In this document: one piece after another, positions 12,454-23,948 of the stretch
Layout: each line of letters begins with the position of its first letter
Numbering within the stretch: the first letter of the stretch is position 1
Assembly (NCBI GenBank): GCA_949317995.1
Contig: OX439046.1
Span: 35,252,002-35,316,001, forward strand
Length of the DNA stretch: 64,000 nucleotides
Reading direction: 5' to 3'
Source: Acholoe squamosa
Lineage: Eukaryota; Annelida; Polychaeta; Phyllodocida; Polynoidae
Made by a program: the position numbers and the translations under genes
The notes under the pieces: generated by a model
What the model saw: the letters and a program-made list of their open reading frames with translations, nothing else
Told to the model about the DNA's origin: nothing
The model's database searches: none

Positions 12454-15400
12454 ATTGCTTCATTTTTGTACAAGGGGAGCCATCTCCAAAAGGTTTCATC
12501 TTAACACCAGGATTATCCACAATCATGTGATGGTAATTTGATATTATAACCAAAGATAGGCTACATAGTAAATGAAAGTCATGGTTTGCCCTTGTTGCAG
12601 TCATGATAGGATTTCTTGGAAACAACAGGGCTGGGGATTATGTAGAGCATGTGGACACACTTCTGGCACATATCAGAAACTCAAATCCAAGATGTCCTTA
12701 AAGATATACTTCCTGCATCTGACCTCACAGTCTTCCCCCAAAAAGATTTGGGCTCGATAAGTCACATACATGGGGAGAGATTCCAATAGAACCTCTCAGA
12801 GATGGAAAAATGCTACCAAAGATAGTGGTTACTTTTTCTTCTAGCAGGCTAGTAATGGGGTCTGAAGTGGTATGAGCCCAACATTGTTTAAAAGAGGCAA
12901 GTAAAAGAGTCCTGATCAAGTGTTGACTGGCTAACATTTTAACCTTATTCATAATTTTTTCTGCATGATACAGGGTCAAAGGATGAGCAATTCATCATGG
13001 GGTTGGAAATGTTGATCAAGGATAACTAGATCAGATTTGATGCAAAATCTGGCCTTTGTATAGTTTGCACTAATATGGATTTGGCTACCGAGGCCAAAAA
13101 TTGGCAATTCTAGGGTAGTATCAGTATCTCAAAATTGAGAGCCACCAGCCAAAAATGGATGTTATTTTTGATTTCCCCAGGTCAAAATACATAGGAATTA
13201 ATGGGTTTCAGCTCCGTGTTTTTTTCTCGAAAAGTGAAAATTTGTTGTACAGTGTTATCAAGCGCTAAAGCATGCCTGTGATATATATCGTTTGCAATAT
13301 CTATGCAGACAAACATCAATCAAGTGTTCATTTCTGCTAATAATAATCAAAGCATCATTGAAAATGGCAGTGATACTGCCTACTCGATCGCATATTGGTT
13401 TCAGAGTTCAGATTGAAATCATTGGAGATATCGTAATGGCTCGACAAATTACACATTCACCATAAGCTATTAAAGATTTTCTTGAACTTTTCGTTCTGTT
13501 CTATGATACCCTGCTAAATACCAAGACATTCCAGAAATTAGATCAGTTATGTTGCGATATAGTGGGTAATGAAGGGGAAGAAAATGACTTACTCCTAGAT
13601 TAAACCTCCACCATTTCACCGTTACCCTCCCTTACCACTAGCCTCTCCCCTTACGCCTCAGATCATGATACAGAGCAGTGAAGGGGGAATCTGATAGCCC
13701 GCTTTATGTAGTACTCAACATTTTATTGCTACCAACTGCTTCCCGCAATTTGCTTGTCTGCAGCATTGTAAAGCCAAGTAGCAACTGAGGGCAGTAAAAT
13801 GTGAATACAACTACCTGCTGAAAGGCCTAGTATGTTATAGAATTCACACTAGACAGACATTTAAGTGGACTTTGGAATTAGAGGCAGAGTCCCAAACAAG
13901 GTGTCACGGCAGCTATAAATTCAGAGAACCTTTTAAGCGGCATTTCAAGCATTTGAATATATTGTACATTAGGCCTCCTTACATTTCTTCTTTGTTGTAC
14001 ACCTCACTTCAGCTATCTGAAAATATAACTTGATGTTTTGTTCCATGTTTCAAAAGATGCCCCTGTTTAAGACAGAAAGCTCATCCATGACCATCAATAT
14101 GAATATTTCCAGAAAGAAGCCTTTCAAATGACTAGCTCATAGTGTTCAAAATAGCAATCATCGTGGTGGCCTTCTAGCGATGTCAGGAATAAACAATTAT
14201 AGGGTAGCTACGGGTTTTTCCCCAAAACAGAGAAAAAAGCATTTTTAATGTGAAGATTGGGAGCAATTCATGGTAAAGACATTTGTAAATAAAGCTTACC
14301 AAACCATATAGCTGCAAATTGAGACAACATGATAGGGGTAATTGGAGTTGGTGGCACTTTTTATGAGTACCATGCACTGAGGACACCGTGTCTGAGACCA
14401 GAGGGTGTTGTACACGTATATAAGTAAGGATAGGCCTACATATAGATATCCATGCCTAACACTCTCAGCCCCAATTGTAAATGGGCTATAAAGACTGCTG
14501 TAGTACATTCATCAGGACCCACATCGGGTCATTGCTTTTGTACCGGCAGCAGCTACCACGGTATTCCAGACATAGAAGCACTCTACTGTAAAACCCTTGT
14601 GCCAGGCTGACAGTGTATGTGCGCTACTGTGAAAGATTTGATTCACTTTACACTATACATAGGGTTAATGAAGACTACTAGTATGGCATAATATCTCTTC
14701 ACAGTAAACCATCAACCATGACATGAATGTTATCACTGTACTGGTTGGAATTAATGCTATTGCGACTCCAGCATGGTCAAAGGAACACCGCATTTTTACG
14801 TGAAATCCCATCAGTTTTATATAGAAAAAAATGTCATTCAGATGCGTTGTGGCTACTGGGATACGCTGGTCCTCTGCGGTATGTACAACTACATATATAT
14901 GTAGTGGAAGAGAAACGGGGGCGGAATTCAGGGCTAGGTTTCCAGCCTACTACTGGGACGGCCACGTCGGCAGAATACAATATGCTGTGAGACAGTGGTG
15001 GACATTTATGCTATACCCTGAAGATACTCCTTTATTTGCCTTTTACCTGTGTTCTACTCCCGTGGCGCCCCCTGCGGCCAACCCATCAGTGACTACCTGT
15101 ATGGTTACCATGGCGACAGGTCAGAACGAGGCAGGTGACAAAACCAGATCTGACTGCCTGTCATGAAGGTGGCTAGATTTTGGGGATCATGGGTATAATC
15201 ACAGATAATTTATATGTACGTGTATTAATTTGGGAGACAACTGACGAAATTTCTCGTTACAATTCATAGAATTCGTAGAAAATGGCCAGAATTCAGACCG
15301 CCTCACATAACAAGAATCGTTGTATAAGTGCATCCGCAAGAATGATGTATAAGTGCATCCGCAATCATGGACTAAGAGATTACTTTTCATAGATCACCAG

Positions 15401-16655
15401 GAGCAATCAATGAGGTAATATCAATTTGACAACAGAATTCCCTATAGGGAGGAAGGGAATTAGCCAAATATGGCGTTGAGACGATTAGAAAGGGGTAATT
15501 ATCTTAGACAGATTAAAACACCTTAGTTTAACAAAACTTCTGTCTGGACCACCCACAGTCTTTGGGGTAGAAATCCCATTTCCTCTACTAGGAATCAATT
15601 ACAAACCTAGCGTCAGGACTAGAAGCTACTAGGGGGTTAGTGTTTTGTGAGCTGGAAAGTTAATCACCCTTCCCCACGCCTTTCTTGTATTTCTGCAGAA
15701 ACTGAGCTCACGAGTTCTGATTTTCAATTCCAGTTGTGTATCCTTAGTCCTTAGAATAGAACTTTGTAAAAAGGCGTAACAGTTGCGACTAGATTAATGT
15801 ATGCAACACAAAACTTGGTTTGGTGAATGGTATACTTTTTATTCAGAGCCACCTTCTTCTCTGATCTATTCAATTAGGAAAGGGCTGCTTGAAAATTTAA
15901 TATGTAGTTTGGTGTGGCGCGCCTTTGTGAAATGGCGTGCCCTCAATGTCCTCATATATTTCAACAGGCTTTGCACTCAGACCCCACAAATTAATAGGTT
16001 TCTTGATTTATTCTGACAGTGATTAAATCAGTAAACATAGTCCTGTGGTTTTGCTGGTCGCCTACATGTGCATGGCTGCATCGAAATGTTGGGCCAAGCA
16101 AGGATTTTGCTGCTTACTTGTGGTAGCAAAAACTGGGCCTAAAGCATTTAACATGTAACACAGCGCCACATCTAGCAATGTGCACGCCTGAGGCCTGATG
16201 TTAACTTGAACGTGCTAACACTCCCTCACTAATCAGCAATTGAAATATTTCACAAAGCACTGCTCTTTAAAGAGGAGGTTAATGTGCATTGATAACGGTA
16301 TGGGCCAAATGCAGGTAAGACCTTAGATAAACTGTAGCTTTAACCACTTAGGCATCAAGTGTTATTGGTGGATGAAGTCAGTGAAGGGTGTTGACAAAAC
16401 CTTCACAACAGGCCATGTTAATTTACACAAGACATGCATGGATGCCCACATTAGTTTCTTTTTATTGGTTTCATAATCAAAATCTGATGTGAGATAGTGA
16501 TAAATATTGTTTTTGTCCTTCAAATACAGATGATCTATATGCTTTTCATAGGTGCTGTGCTAATGGCATCATACGTGGTGTACCACCACTAGGACGTCAT
16601 ATACATTGTATTGTTACCAGCGCCTTCGATAGTGTAAACGGCCGACGTAATGTTA

Positions 16656-16861
16656 GGGAGTGGTCATTATCTATCAACGGGGGGGGGGGGGTGGGGGGTT
16701 GAGGAGGGGCGTAAAGATTTCAGACTCCTTCCGAGGGGGTGGCCTAAAAAGATTTTAACCTCTCGAGTGAGGTTTAAAAAAATTTACCCTCTTTTTTTAA
16801 AAAAAAAGCCCGCGCATCCGCACACCCCCCCCCCCCCCGTTGATAATTAATGACCACTCCC
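16656..16861. mobile_element. G-run MITE, copy 1, intact, TTA target duplication
   Basis: The left end GGGAGTGGTCATTATC continues into a long G run. The right end is a C run followed by GTTGATAATTAATGACCACTCCC, the inverted form. TTA flanks both sides (16653-16655 and 16862-16864). A 3-bp TWA duplication plus GGG-starting TIRs fits PIF/Harbinger (Tourist-like) MITEs. It is 206 bp long with no coding capacity. Relatives lie at 23622, 46671 and 47608. Confidence 0.7.
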
Positions 16862-16919
16862 TTACGGCATGGTCTTATTTTCTTACAACAGCTATGAGAG
16901 CGGTGGTGGATTTCTTTTT

Positions 16920-17010
16920 TGGGGGGGGGGGCAAAAAATTCAGACCACAAAAGATTTTCACCCCTTCTTAACGAAAGAGTTGGATAATAAAAGGGGGGTT
17001 CGGGGGCAAA
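16920..17010. mobile_element. Likely internal fragment of the G-run MITE family
   Basis: A run of 12 Gs followed by CAAAAAATTCAGACC, then A/T runs alternating with C and G runs. This is the same interior grammar as the intact copies (compare GGGGGGCGCAAAAAATTTTGAC near 46671). No terminal TIR is present. It could be simple G-rich sequence that only looks related. Confidence 0.35.
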
Positions 17011-17062
17011 GCTCCCGATCAATTAAGGATATATGCCAGAACTCATCTGAATTTCAATTACA

Positions 17063-17134
17063 TTCAGATGAGATCATCTGAAACTTATGGAAACTTAAAT
17101 GGAAGATTATTATTCAGATGAGATCTCATCTGAA
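17063..17134. repeat. Two adjacent TTCAGATGA palindromes
   Basis: 17063-17082 reads TTCAGATGA, GA, TCATCTGAA. 17113-17134 is a perfect 22-bp palindrome with arms TTCAGATGAGA and TCTCATCTGAA. A fifth half-copy (TCATCTGAA) sits at 17043-17051. The same arm is therefore repeated five times in 92 bp. Confidence 0.75.
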
Positions 17135-19189
17135 AACAGTCAGAAGTGTGTGATAAATCACTAAACTGTACTGATTCATAGAATATAAATTGTGACACAC
17201 TGGCCCTTTGGTTAGGCACTGTTGGGTGGCATTAACAAATTAGTGAGCACTGTTGAATTATTAGGTGGAGAATAGGTCAAAATGTTGGTAGGTATGCATG
17301 CAGGCCAATAGAAAAGAACTGGATTGATCAAACCTATAATTTTTCATCTCAGATTAAGGAAAAAAGATGTATCTAAAGATTTGTGGTCGTTTTGGGTGAT
17401 TTGAGTCATTGTAGACGGGTTTTATCAGTGGTTGTGCTATAATAGGTTAAAGTGAGAAAAGTTTTTGGTGTCCGAGACCTTAAGGGGTGATATGACAGTT
17501 GGCCAGAATAGCTTGAAAATGCTCAAAAAGCTTTTTTCTTAGTTGGATTTGGTTAGTTTGGATAAATTAATGCTGAACAAGGTGGAAATTTGAATGAAAA
17601 GTATGAAAAACAGAAAATCCAGGCTGTAGGGCTATGTGTATTATTACAGACTTCATTGATTCTGATTAAGAGGCCTTTCTATGCACAATACCACACTTGA
17701 AATCCATGCCAGGCCTTTTAAAACCAGGTCTGGTTGGAATCCCTCCCCTGATTATTTTTGGCAGTCAGAACTACTAGATGTGTAAAGTGTGTCTATCAAC
17801 AAAGGACCATAACCCTAGAAAGAAACTATTGCCAACATTATAAACACCAGTAGCTGAGGAATTGGACGGGATTCAAAGAATTCCATTTGGTCATCAGAAA
17901 GTGCCCCAGGGATTTCACCAGCAAATGGAATAACATCAAAAGGAAGTGACTGTTCAGGTACCTGATGTAATCTTGACACCAATATTTGGGAGATTGCTGT
18001 ACATATTGTATATAGTACAAGTGGATTTCCCCTCTGGCTGTGGTCATACTATAGCTTGTCAACTGTCAGAGACGGACATGGCAATAGACCTATTATAACA
18101 CCACTTTGCTATCCCTGCTGCTGGTAGTTTTCAAAAGAATATCTTAATTGGGAAAGTTTTGGTTCCACAATAATTACCAAAATGGCGCAGACAAGTTGTG
18201 GGCTCTCGTCTTAAGTCTCGCTGCCGCCAGTTCCCTCTTTGACGACGTGTTTGTCAGTCTCAGTCTCTCTGACAGGAGGGGATCAGGACTAAAACTTACT
18301 GCAAACACCACTTATACAAAATTTTAGGTGTACTTCATCAAATTATAACTTGTGAGGTGCCCTGTGAGCCCCTAAACCATAGACCATGGTGGTAATCAAT
18401 GCCCTCGTAACCCTGGAAAATGGTCTTTTTTTCAGGCTGTTTTCACTCACCGACACTATACATTTTTAAGTTGTTTTCTCAAGAAATATTCAACACAGGA
18501 CCCTGAAATTCAGCACAGATTTCTTCCAGGTGGTCTCCTACATGAAACAACTGCATTTTCTGAGCTTTGACCCCTAGATTTTACATGGAGGGTTGAAATA
18601 TTATGCAATATTAACAAAAAACGTACTGAAAATAGAGATATTTTGACATTTTCTCTGTCAATGGCTGTTTTTAAGTTATGTCCATATTCCCACATATCTT
18701 AGGAAGGACTCTGTTAAATGTTGTGATAAAAGCTTTAATATTTACTGTTCTATGACCAGAGCAAGGGCTTGATATTAGATAACGGAGCTGTCCACTGTCT
18801 ATCGGCAAGTAGGGCCTGAGTGTCCTTCAATCCTGCATTCTGTCAAATATGCATGCCATTAGGTTATAAAAGCCCAGAGAGGGAATTATTCTGCTTCACT
18901 TCAAAGAGATAACAATTTTCAGAATTCCCTAGTGCATAAATTGCAATGGGAAATCAACAGGAATTTTAAGATTTAATTTCTTACTCTTGGCCCATAAACC
19001 AAAATGCATCAGCCAAATCCAAACACTTTGTTACACTTTTAACTATTTGGTTGTACTATTCATTTGCAGGAGTCAACCAGGATAATGTTTCATATCTCTA
19101 CACAAATACATCCACTGCATACGTGCAGACTGAATTTGGTTCAGAAAAGCAACACCTACATTAAGGGCTGAGCGGAACAGTGGAACCTG
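17135..19189. other. Non-coding host DNA
   Basis: AT-rich unique sequence. Short open frames (60-74 codons) lack motifs. Nothing further is supported. Confidence 0.4.
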
Positions 19190-20120
19190 CACAGAGAAAA
19201 GAAATGGAGTCACAGTGACTCCCAATTGGGAGTCCAGCTTCTATTACTGAGGCGACCCCCTCTGTGACTCCTTTGTGACTCCTTAAAAATAGGGAGTCAA
19301 TGATTGACTCCTTATGAACACAGAGTCAAGGTTATTGGACTCTCCACTGTGACTCCATTATGAAGTGGAGTCAAGATTGGTTGCACTATAGATTGAAACA
19401 ACAGATACCCCTAGATCATTTTCCTTTTGGGGTCTTCATACTTTAAATATTCCCTAGGAATGCACCATATTACAAGATGCTGATGCATCTATTTACATTA
19501 GTTAGATGCATCTCTACCCCAGTCATCAATTTTCTATATGAAATAACCTAGCACTCAGAATGCTTTGAGGTAACACCATAAACCAGGGAAATGGTGTCTA
19601 TGCCTCATTTTGAGTTTTGTTGAGATATTTCAGGGAGAAAAGCATACCAGTTTATAGTTAAATTGTGTGGAATTGCCTGTTGTGTAATTACTTATAATAC
19701 TACCATCTCTAGATGTTTAATGATTCCCACAATTTAACTAAATGAAACACACTCTAATGTGCAAAAGTATCCAAACTGTATTGCGAGGCCCTCTGGTGAA
19801 GGTAATGAGAAGCATCAGCCACCTGTGTTATAGAGTCAACACTGAATTAGAGAGTCAACCATGTTTGACTCTATATAGTAGACAGTCAAGCCGGTGTGAC
19901 TCTATAAAGCATCTGACTCCCAACAGGGAGTCCACCAGGCTGTGACTCCCCTCCTACAGGAGTCAAGTTGCAATGACTCCTTAAGGGTAGTCAAGCAGAG
20001 AACAGAATAGAGTCAGTTATCTTGGACTCCTGTTTCACTAGAGTCACTATAGAGTCCAGATCCCCTGACTCCTTCGTTGACTCTATTTCTGTTGGATTGA
20101 CTCCATTTCTTCTCTCTGTG
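19190..20120. mobile_element. Non-autonomous TIR element packed with GACTC/GAGTC motifs
   Basis: The left end (19190-19212, starting CACAGAGAAAAGAAATGG) and the reverse complement of the right end (20098-20120, starting CACAGAGAGAAGAAATGG) form about 23-bp TIRs with one or two mismatches, both running into GGAGTCA. Inside are two clusters of the 5-mer GACTC or its complement GAGTC: about 11 in 19208-19375 and about 16 in 19835-20103, separated by about 450 bp with almost none. No clear duplication abuts these TIRs. TTAA occurs farther out on both sides (19161-19164 and 20127-20130), so a piggyBac-like border is an alternative. There is no coding capacity. Confidence 0.6.
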
Positions 20121-20130
20121 TGCCCTTTAA

Positions 20131-20236
20131 AGGGTTGGTTTCACTGCTATCCGTCAGGCAATTTTTTGCTATAACCAACCGATTTTTTCAACACTTTTGC
20201 AATGTTACAAATCGTCGGATTAGTGGAACCAACGCT
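20131..20236. mobile_element. 106-bp MITE with TAA target duplication
   Basis: The left end AGGGTTGGTTTCACT and the reverse complement of the right end (AGCGTTGGTTCCACT) match at 13 of 15 positions, and similarity continues past a one-base indel. TAA flanks both sides (20128-20130 and 20237-20239). A 3-bp TWA duplication suggests a Harbinger-type MITE. It directly abuts the GACTC element. Confidence 0.5.
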
Positions 20237-21421
20237 TAAGCAAGCCAAAACACTCAGCTATTCTACTAGCACATGTTAGCCCCTGAAGGTAGGGTTTGTA
20301 ACAATCACACCCACTTCTACTCACCAGCTGGTGTGTATGGCAGAGCAGGATTGGCATGTCAAATCCCAGCCCTGACACCCACCCCTGGCCACCAGCCAAC
20401 ACCTTACAGCAAGTCAGTTACCTGTCTCCTGTTAGCATGTCAAGTCAACATGTCAAGATGCCATTCTGCTTGTAGGAGCAGGATATGGCTGGGTGGGATT
20501 ACTACTTACCACTCTAGTTATTACGTAAATCTTATGATAGTATACTTAGATATATACAAGTAATCCTGAATTGTATTCCATCTTTGTTTCTTTTTGTATC
20601 TATCTTACCTTGTGCCATTGCAGCTTTACAGGGATGTGGGAAGCATATCGTGATCTACACTGAATGGTTTACTGGTCACCAGCGAATAAAGCACAGTTGT
20701 ATTTTGCCAAATGACTCAGTGATATTTCAGCAATGTCATATTTCCACCTCCATGAGATGAATTTAGTACCACAGTTGCCTGTATATAAGGGAGCGCTGAT
20801 AAATTTCAAGGCTTTACCCACCGGCCTTTAAAAGAGACCGGTGTCCATTCAAGACATAGGAGCCTAATGTGATGAAGTGATTTTCCATTCTATATATATA
20901 CGATAGCTCTGAGCATAGCATAAAAGGGCCTCACAGATACTCGGTATAACTGCGTGTCATTGTCAGCAATTTTCACAAACGATGTAAAGGTAATCTCAAC
21001 TAAACACTACCACTGTACAGTGACTTTCCCTCAAAGGGCCATACGATGTTGCTAGTGTGACGTGTGTGTGGCAGGACTGTTGTTATAAATTGACAAGCAT
21101 TGTGTGACACTACCACAGCACTTTACATCCCTGTACTGTGCTGTCAACCTTAATACACAGGTCATCCTTATTACACAGGTCTTAACATGTATGAAGCCCA
21201 AACTGACATCGCCTCGCTTCAAATACAACAACATAACCTCAGACATTAGAAACCAGGAATGTTTTAAGATGCAGTTGTGATTTAGATCAGATCTAAAGCA
21301 GAGATATCACAATTTAATTGTTTTTAACGATGTAATTGCTACATTTCTTTTTTTTATGAGAATGTGGTCTCACAGCCTATTTGCATGCATATGTCCTATA
21401 AAGTTGGCCCTAGTATGTATG

Positions 21422-21425
<4 letters not shown>
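20237..21425. other. Non-coding host DNA
   Basis: No supported gene. A 17-bp palindrome, TTTAGATCAGATCTAAA, lies near 21280-21297. Confidence 0.4.

Positions 21426-21495
<70 letters not shown>
21426..21495. repeat. (TA)n microsatellite
   Basis: About 70 bp of pure TA repeat, preceded by a few GTAT units. Confidence 0.95.
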
Positions 21496-21496
<1 letters not shown>

Positions 21497-23618
21497 CGTT
21501 TGACATCACAGGATGAGATGTATGAGGTAAGAGATGTGGGTGTAAAGAAGAGACAGTGTTGCGACAGCCTTCACAAGATATGGCTGGGGTTAGTGTACGA
21601 AATATCAAGGACGATAGGCTCTTATCATTTTACTAAATAGTCCATTGACCATCATAGGTTCAGCTCATCGGCATTAGTGCACGCCTTCACCCTCAGTCTC
21701 TCCCAAAGCCATCCCCACTATGGTGTGATAAAGGCGTGCAATATGGGGTATGATGAAAGGTACGTTTACCATCAAAGAACACTCACTGATGAAGTAATAC
21801 TTGTCAGTAATATGAAAAATGAGCTCCTGTCTGACCCTTCAGGCAATATACACCAGGTGTTTCTGGGAACAAGCGCGGCGTATTAAAGTCTGGACAGATC
21901 TTGGTAATATCAGTGCCTCAGCTGGTGCTCCTTGCCTGTCCCTATTGGGCGCAGGTGACTGTAGGCCCATGGTTGGATCGGAATGGAATTAAGAAAATTA
22001 ATAGTTGTAGTTTCAAATTGCTGGAAAGAACTATTTCCCTTTCTATCTTTTCCTTTTCTTATGGTTGGCCATAATACGAAAGATTATTTTCTGACTGGAG
22101 CCTCTGTTCCCGTCGTCTGAATTCTTGTTGAAGTGGCCATTGCGTGTGTACACGTAGTTGTGATGCACGCTGTGGGCGTCCATAAAGTAACTCAACCTGG
22201 TGTAATTATTTTTCTCTGTGCAATCTCAAGATTACTATCTCATACAACAAAGCAAATTGTTAGTGGTGGACCAAAACTATGCACACGAAGCCTTGGACAT
22301 GGGCTGAGCCAATATTATCTAAGACAGAGCCTTTCATCATAGTGCTATGGTACAAGCCCACCTTAACATCTATAATGTACATTTATATATCAGAGCCTAT
22401 TCGACTTTTATTTACATGTTATCTGTAAGTAGAAGGGGGGGGGGGCATTTACTGTCGGCAAACAGCCTATCGCTAAAGCATGTGAAGCATCATCCTGTAT
22501 CTGTGGAACTGTCAAAATCGCCACCCATCATGACATGTATCATATCACAGACACACAATACTCCATATCTAAAACGTGGCATTCCTGCCATGTCTGCCTG
22601 TATACCTCTACCATTGTCCCCAGGGCTTCATATTTCTCACAAGTGCACCCATATAGTTTTACATTGAGCCTACATCATGTATTTGTACAAACGCAGTTGG
22701 ACATTTATTCGCACGGGTCGACGTCCATTTGAGATTATCTAAATGGGCTAAGCGCATGGGAGCCATTTTGTAGGGCAACATTACCAGTGCTGGATGGTGA
22801 ATACACAAAGTCTGTGGGCGTACTGTAGGGGTATTCTGACCGCCCACAATGTGTGTGTGTGTGTGTGCGTATGTGTTAAGTGTGACAGGGACAGATACAC
22901 TGTATCCATAACTACATAAAGGTCTGTCTACACAGGGCTAGTGGCTGCACCCAGATGATGGGTGGGTGTGTAGGTGTGGGAGATGACATAGGAATTATGG
23001 GGGGAGGGTTCTGGCCGTATTGTATTGGGATCAGGATGTGGATATCATAGGCCCCCCGGGGGGGGGGCACTGACTCTATGTAGGTCACCCTCAACTGCCG
23101 CCCTATCGCCCTATCTCCCTGTGATCTAGAAATCTGACCGCCCTACTTGACTGAGAAGCTGGACATTGACCGCCCCCCTTTTTCCACAATCCCAAATACT
23201 GGCTGGACCGCCCCCCCCCTTTTCAAGCCTACACCCTCCACCAAGCTGCCTATTGTACTCATTTATTTGTATGGATCAGAATATATAGCGTGTATAAATA
23301 AATAATACACTCTTTTAGGGATCTAATGGAATTCCACCGCCCTGCTATTAATTAGAGATCTGATGGGAATCCACCGCCCCCCTTTTTCGGGATCGTGTGG
23401 GAATTTTCTTATTGCTGCCTGTACCAACCCTAGAGTGACGCGATTGAGTTAGGGGAAACCATTTCTGTTTGAAAAAAAAAACAACTGGCATGAGCTAGAA
23501 GAATGCAATGATATGGATTCTTCCCCGGAATTCCCTAAAAATTGGCATAGCTACTTCCTAGTCCCTTATAGTACGCATCAGTATCGCCCGGGGGAGGGGT
23601 TTCAATGGACCTCGATCC
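21496..23618. other. Non-coding host DNA with GT and C-rich low complexity
   Basis: No supported gene. It contains a (GT)n tract at about 22851-22868, a G10 run near 22436-22445, and a C6/G9 junction near 23052-23067. From 23095 to 23400, ACCGCCC(C)n words recur about five times as a loose, imperfect repeat. Confidence 0.45.
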
Positions 23619-23621
23619 TTA

Positions 23622-23945
23622 GGGTGTGGTCATTATTTATCAACAGCGGGGGGGGAGGTGGGGGGCGGTGGGTTTTCGCACGGACGCGCGAAATTTTTTT
23701 ACGCCCCCCCTCGACGGCAGTAAAAAAATTTTGCGCCCCCCCCGCCGGAGGCGCGGAGAGTTTTCGCGCCCCCTCTTTGATCTATAGTAGCGCGTGGGCT
23801 TTTTTGCTAAAAAGAGGGTAAATTTTTTTAGCCCCCCCTCAAGAGGGGTCAAATTTTTTTTAGCCCCCCCTCGAGAGGGGTCAGAATTTTTTACGCCCCC
23901 CCTCAAACCCGCCACCCCCCCTGTTGATAATAAATGACCACTCCC
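23622..23945. mobile_element. G-run MITE, copy 2, intact, TTA target duplication
   Basis: The element starts GGGTGTGGTCATTATTTATC and ends GATAATAAATGACCACTCCC, flanked by TTA on both sides (23619-23621 and 23946-23948). At 324 bp it is longer than copy 1 because the interior repeats a module of roughly 30-35 bp: AGAGGGGTC, an A/T run, then GCCCCCC. It is strongly CpG- and C/G-run-rich. The chance open frames across it (102 and 91 codons) are by-products of these repeats. Confidence 0.72.
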
Positions 23946-23948
23946 TTA

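Larger units (their letters stand above)
8475..16652. other. Non-coding host DNA
   Basis: About 8 kb without a defensible gene. It holds a C13 run near 11247-11260, the palindrome at 11313-11340, the hairpin cluster at 12166-12453, and a direct repeat of GTATAAGTGCATCCGCAA near 15314-15364. Open frames here (60-111 codons) are scattered on both strands without recognisable domains. Confidence 0.45.

Noticed and set aside
15314-15364. Direct repeat of GTATAAGTGCATCCGCAA as a CRISPR or mobile-element signature
   Set aside because: Only two copies, no spacer array, and a eukaryotic context; a small local duplication is the simplest reading.
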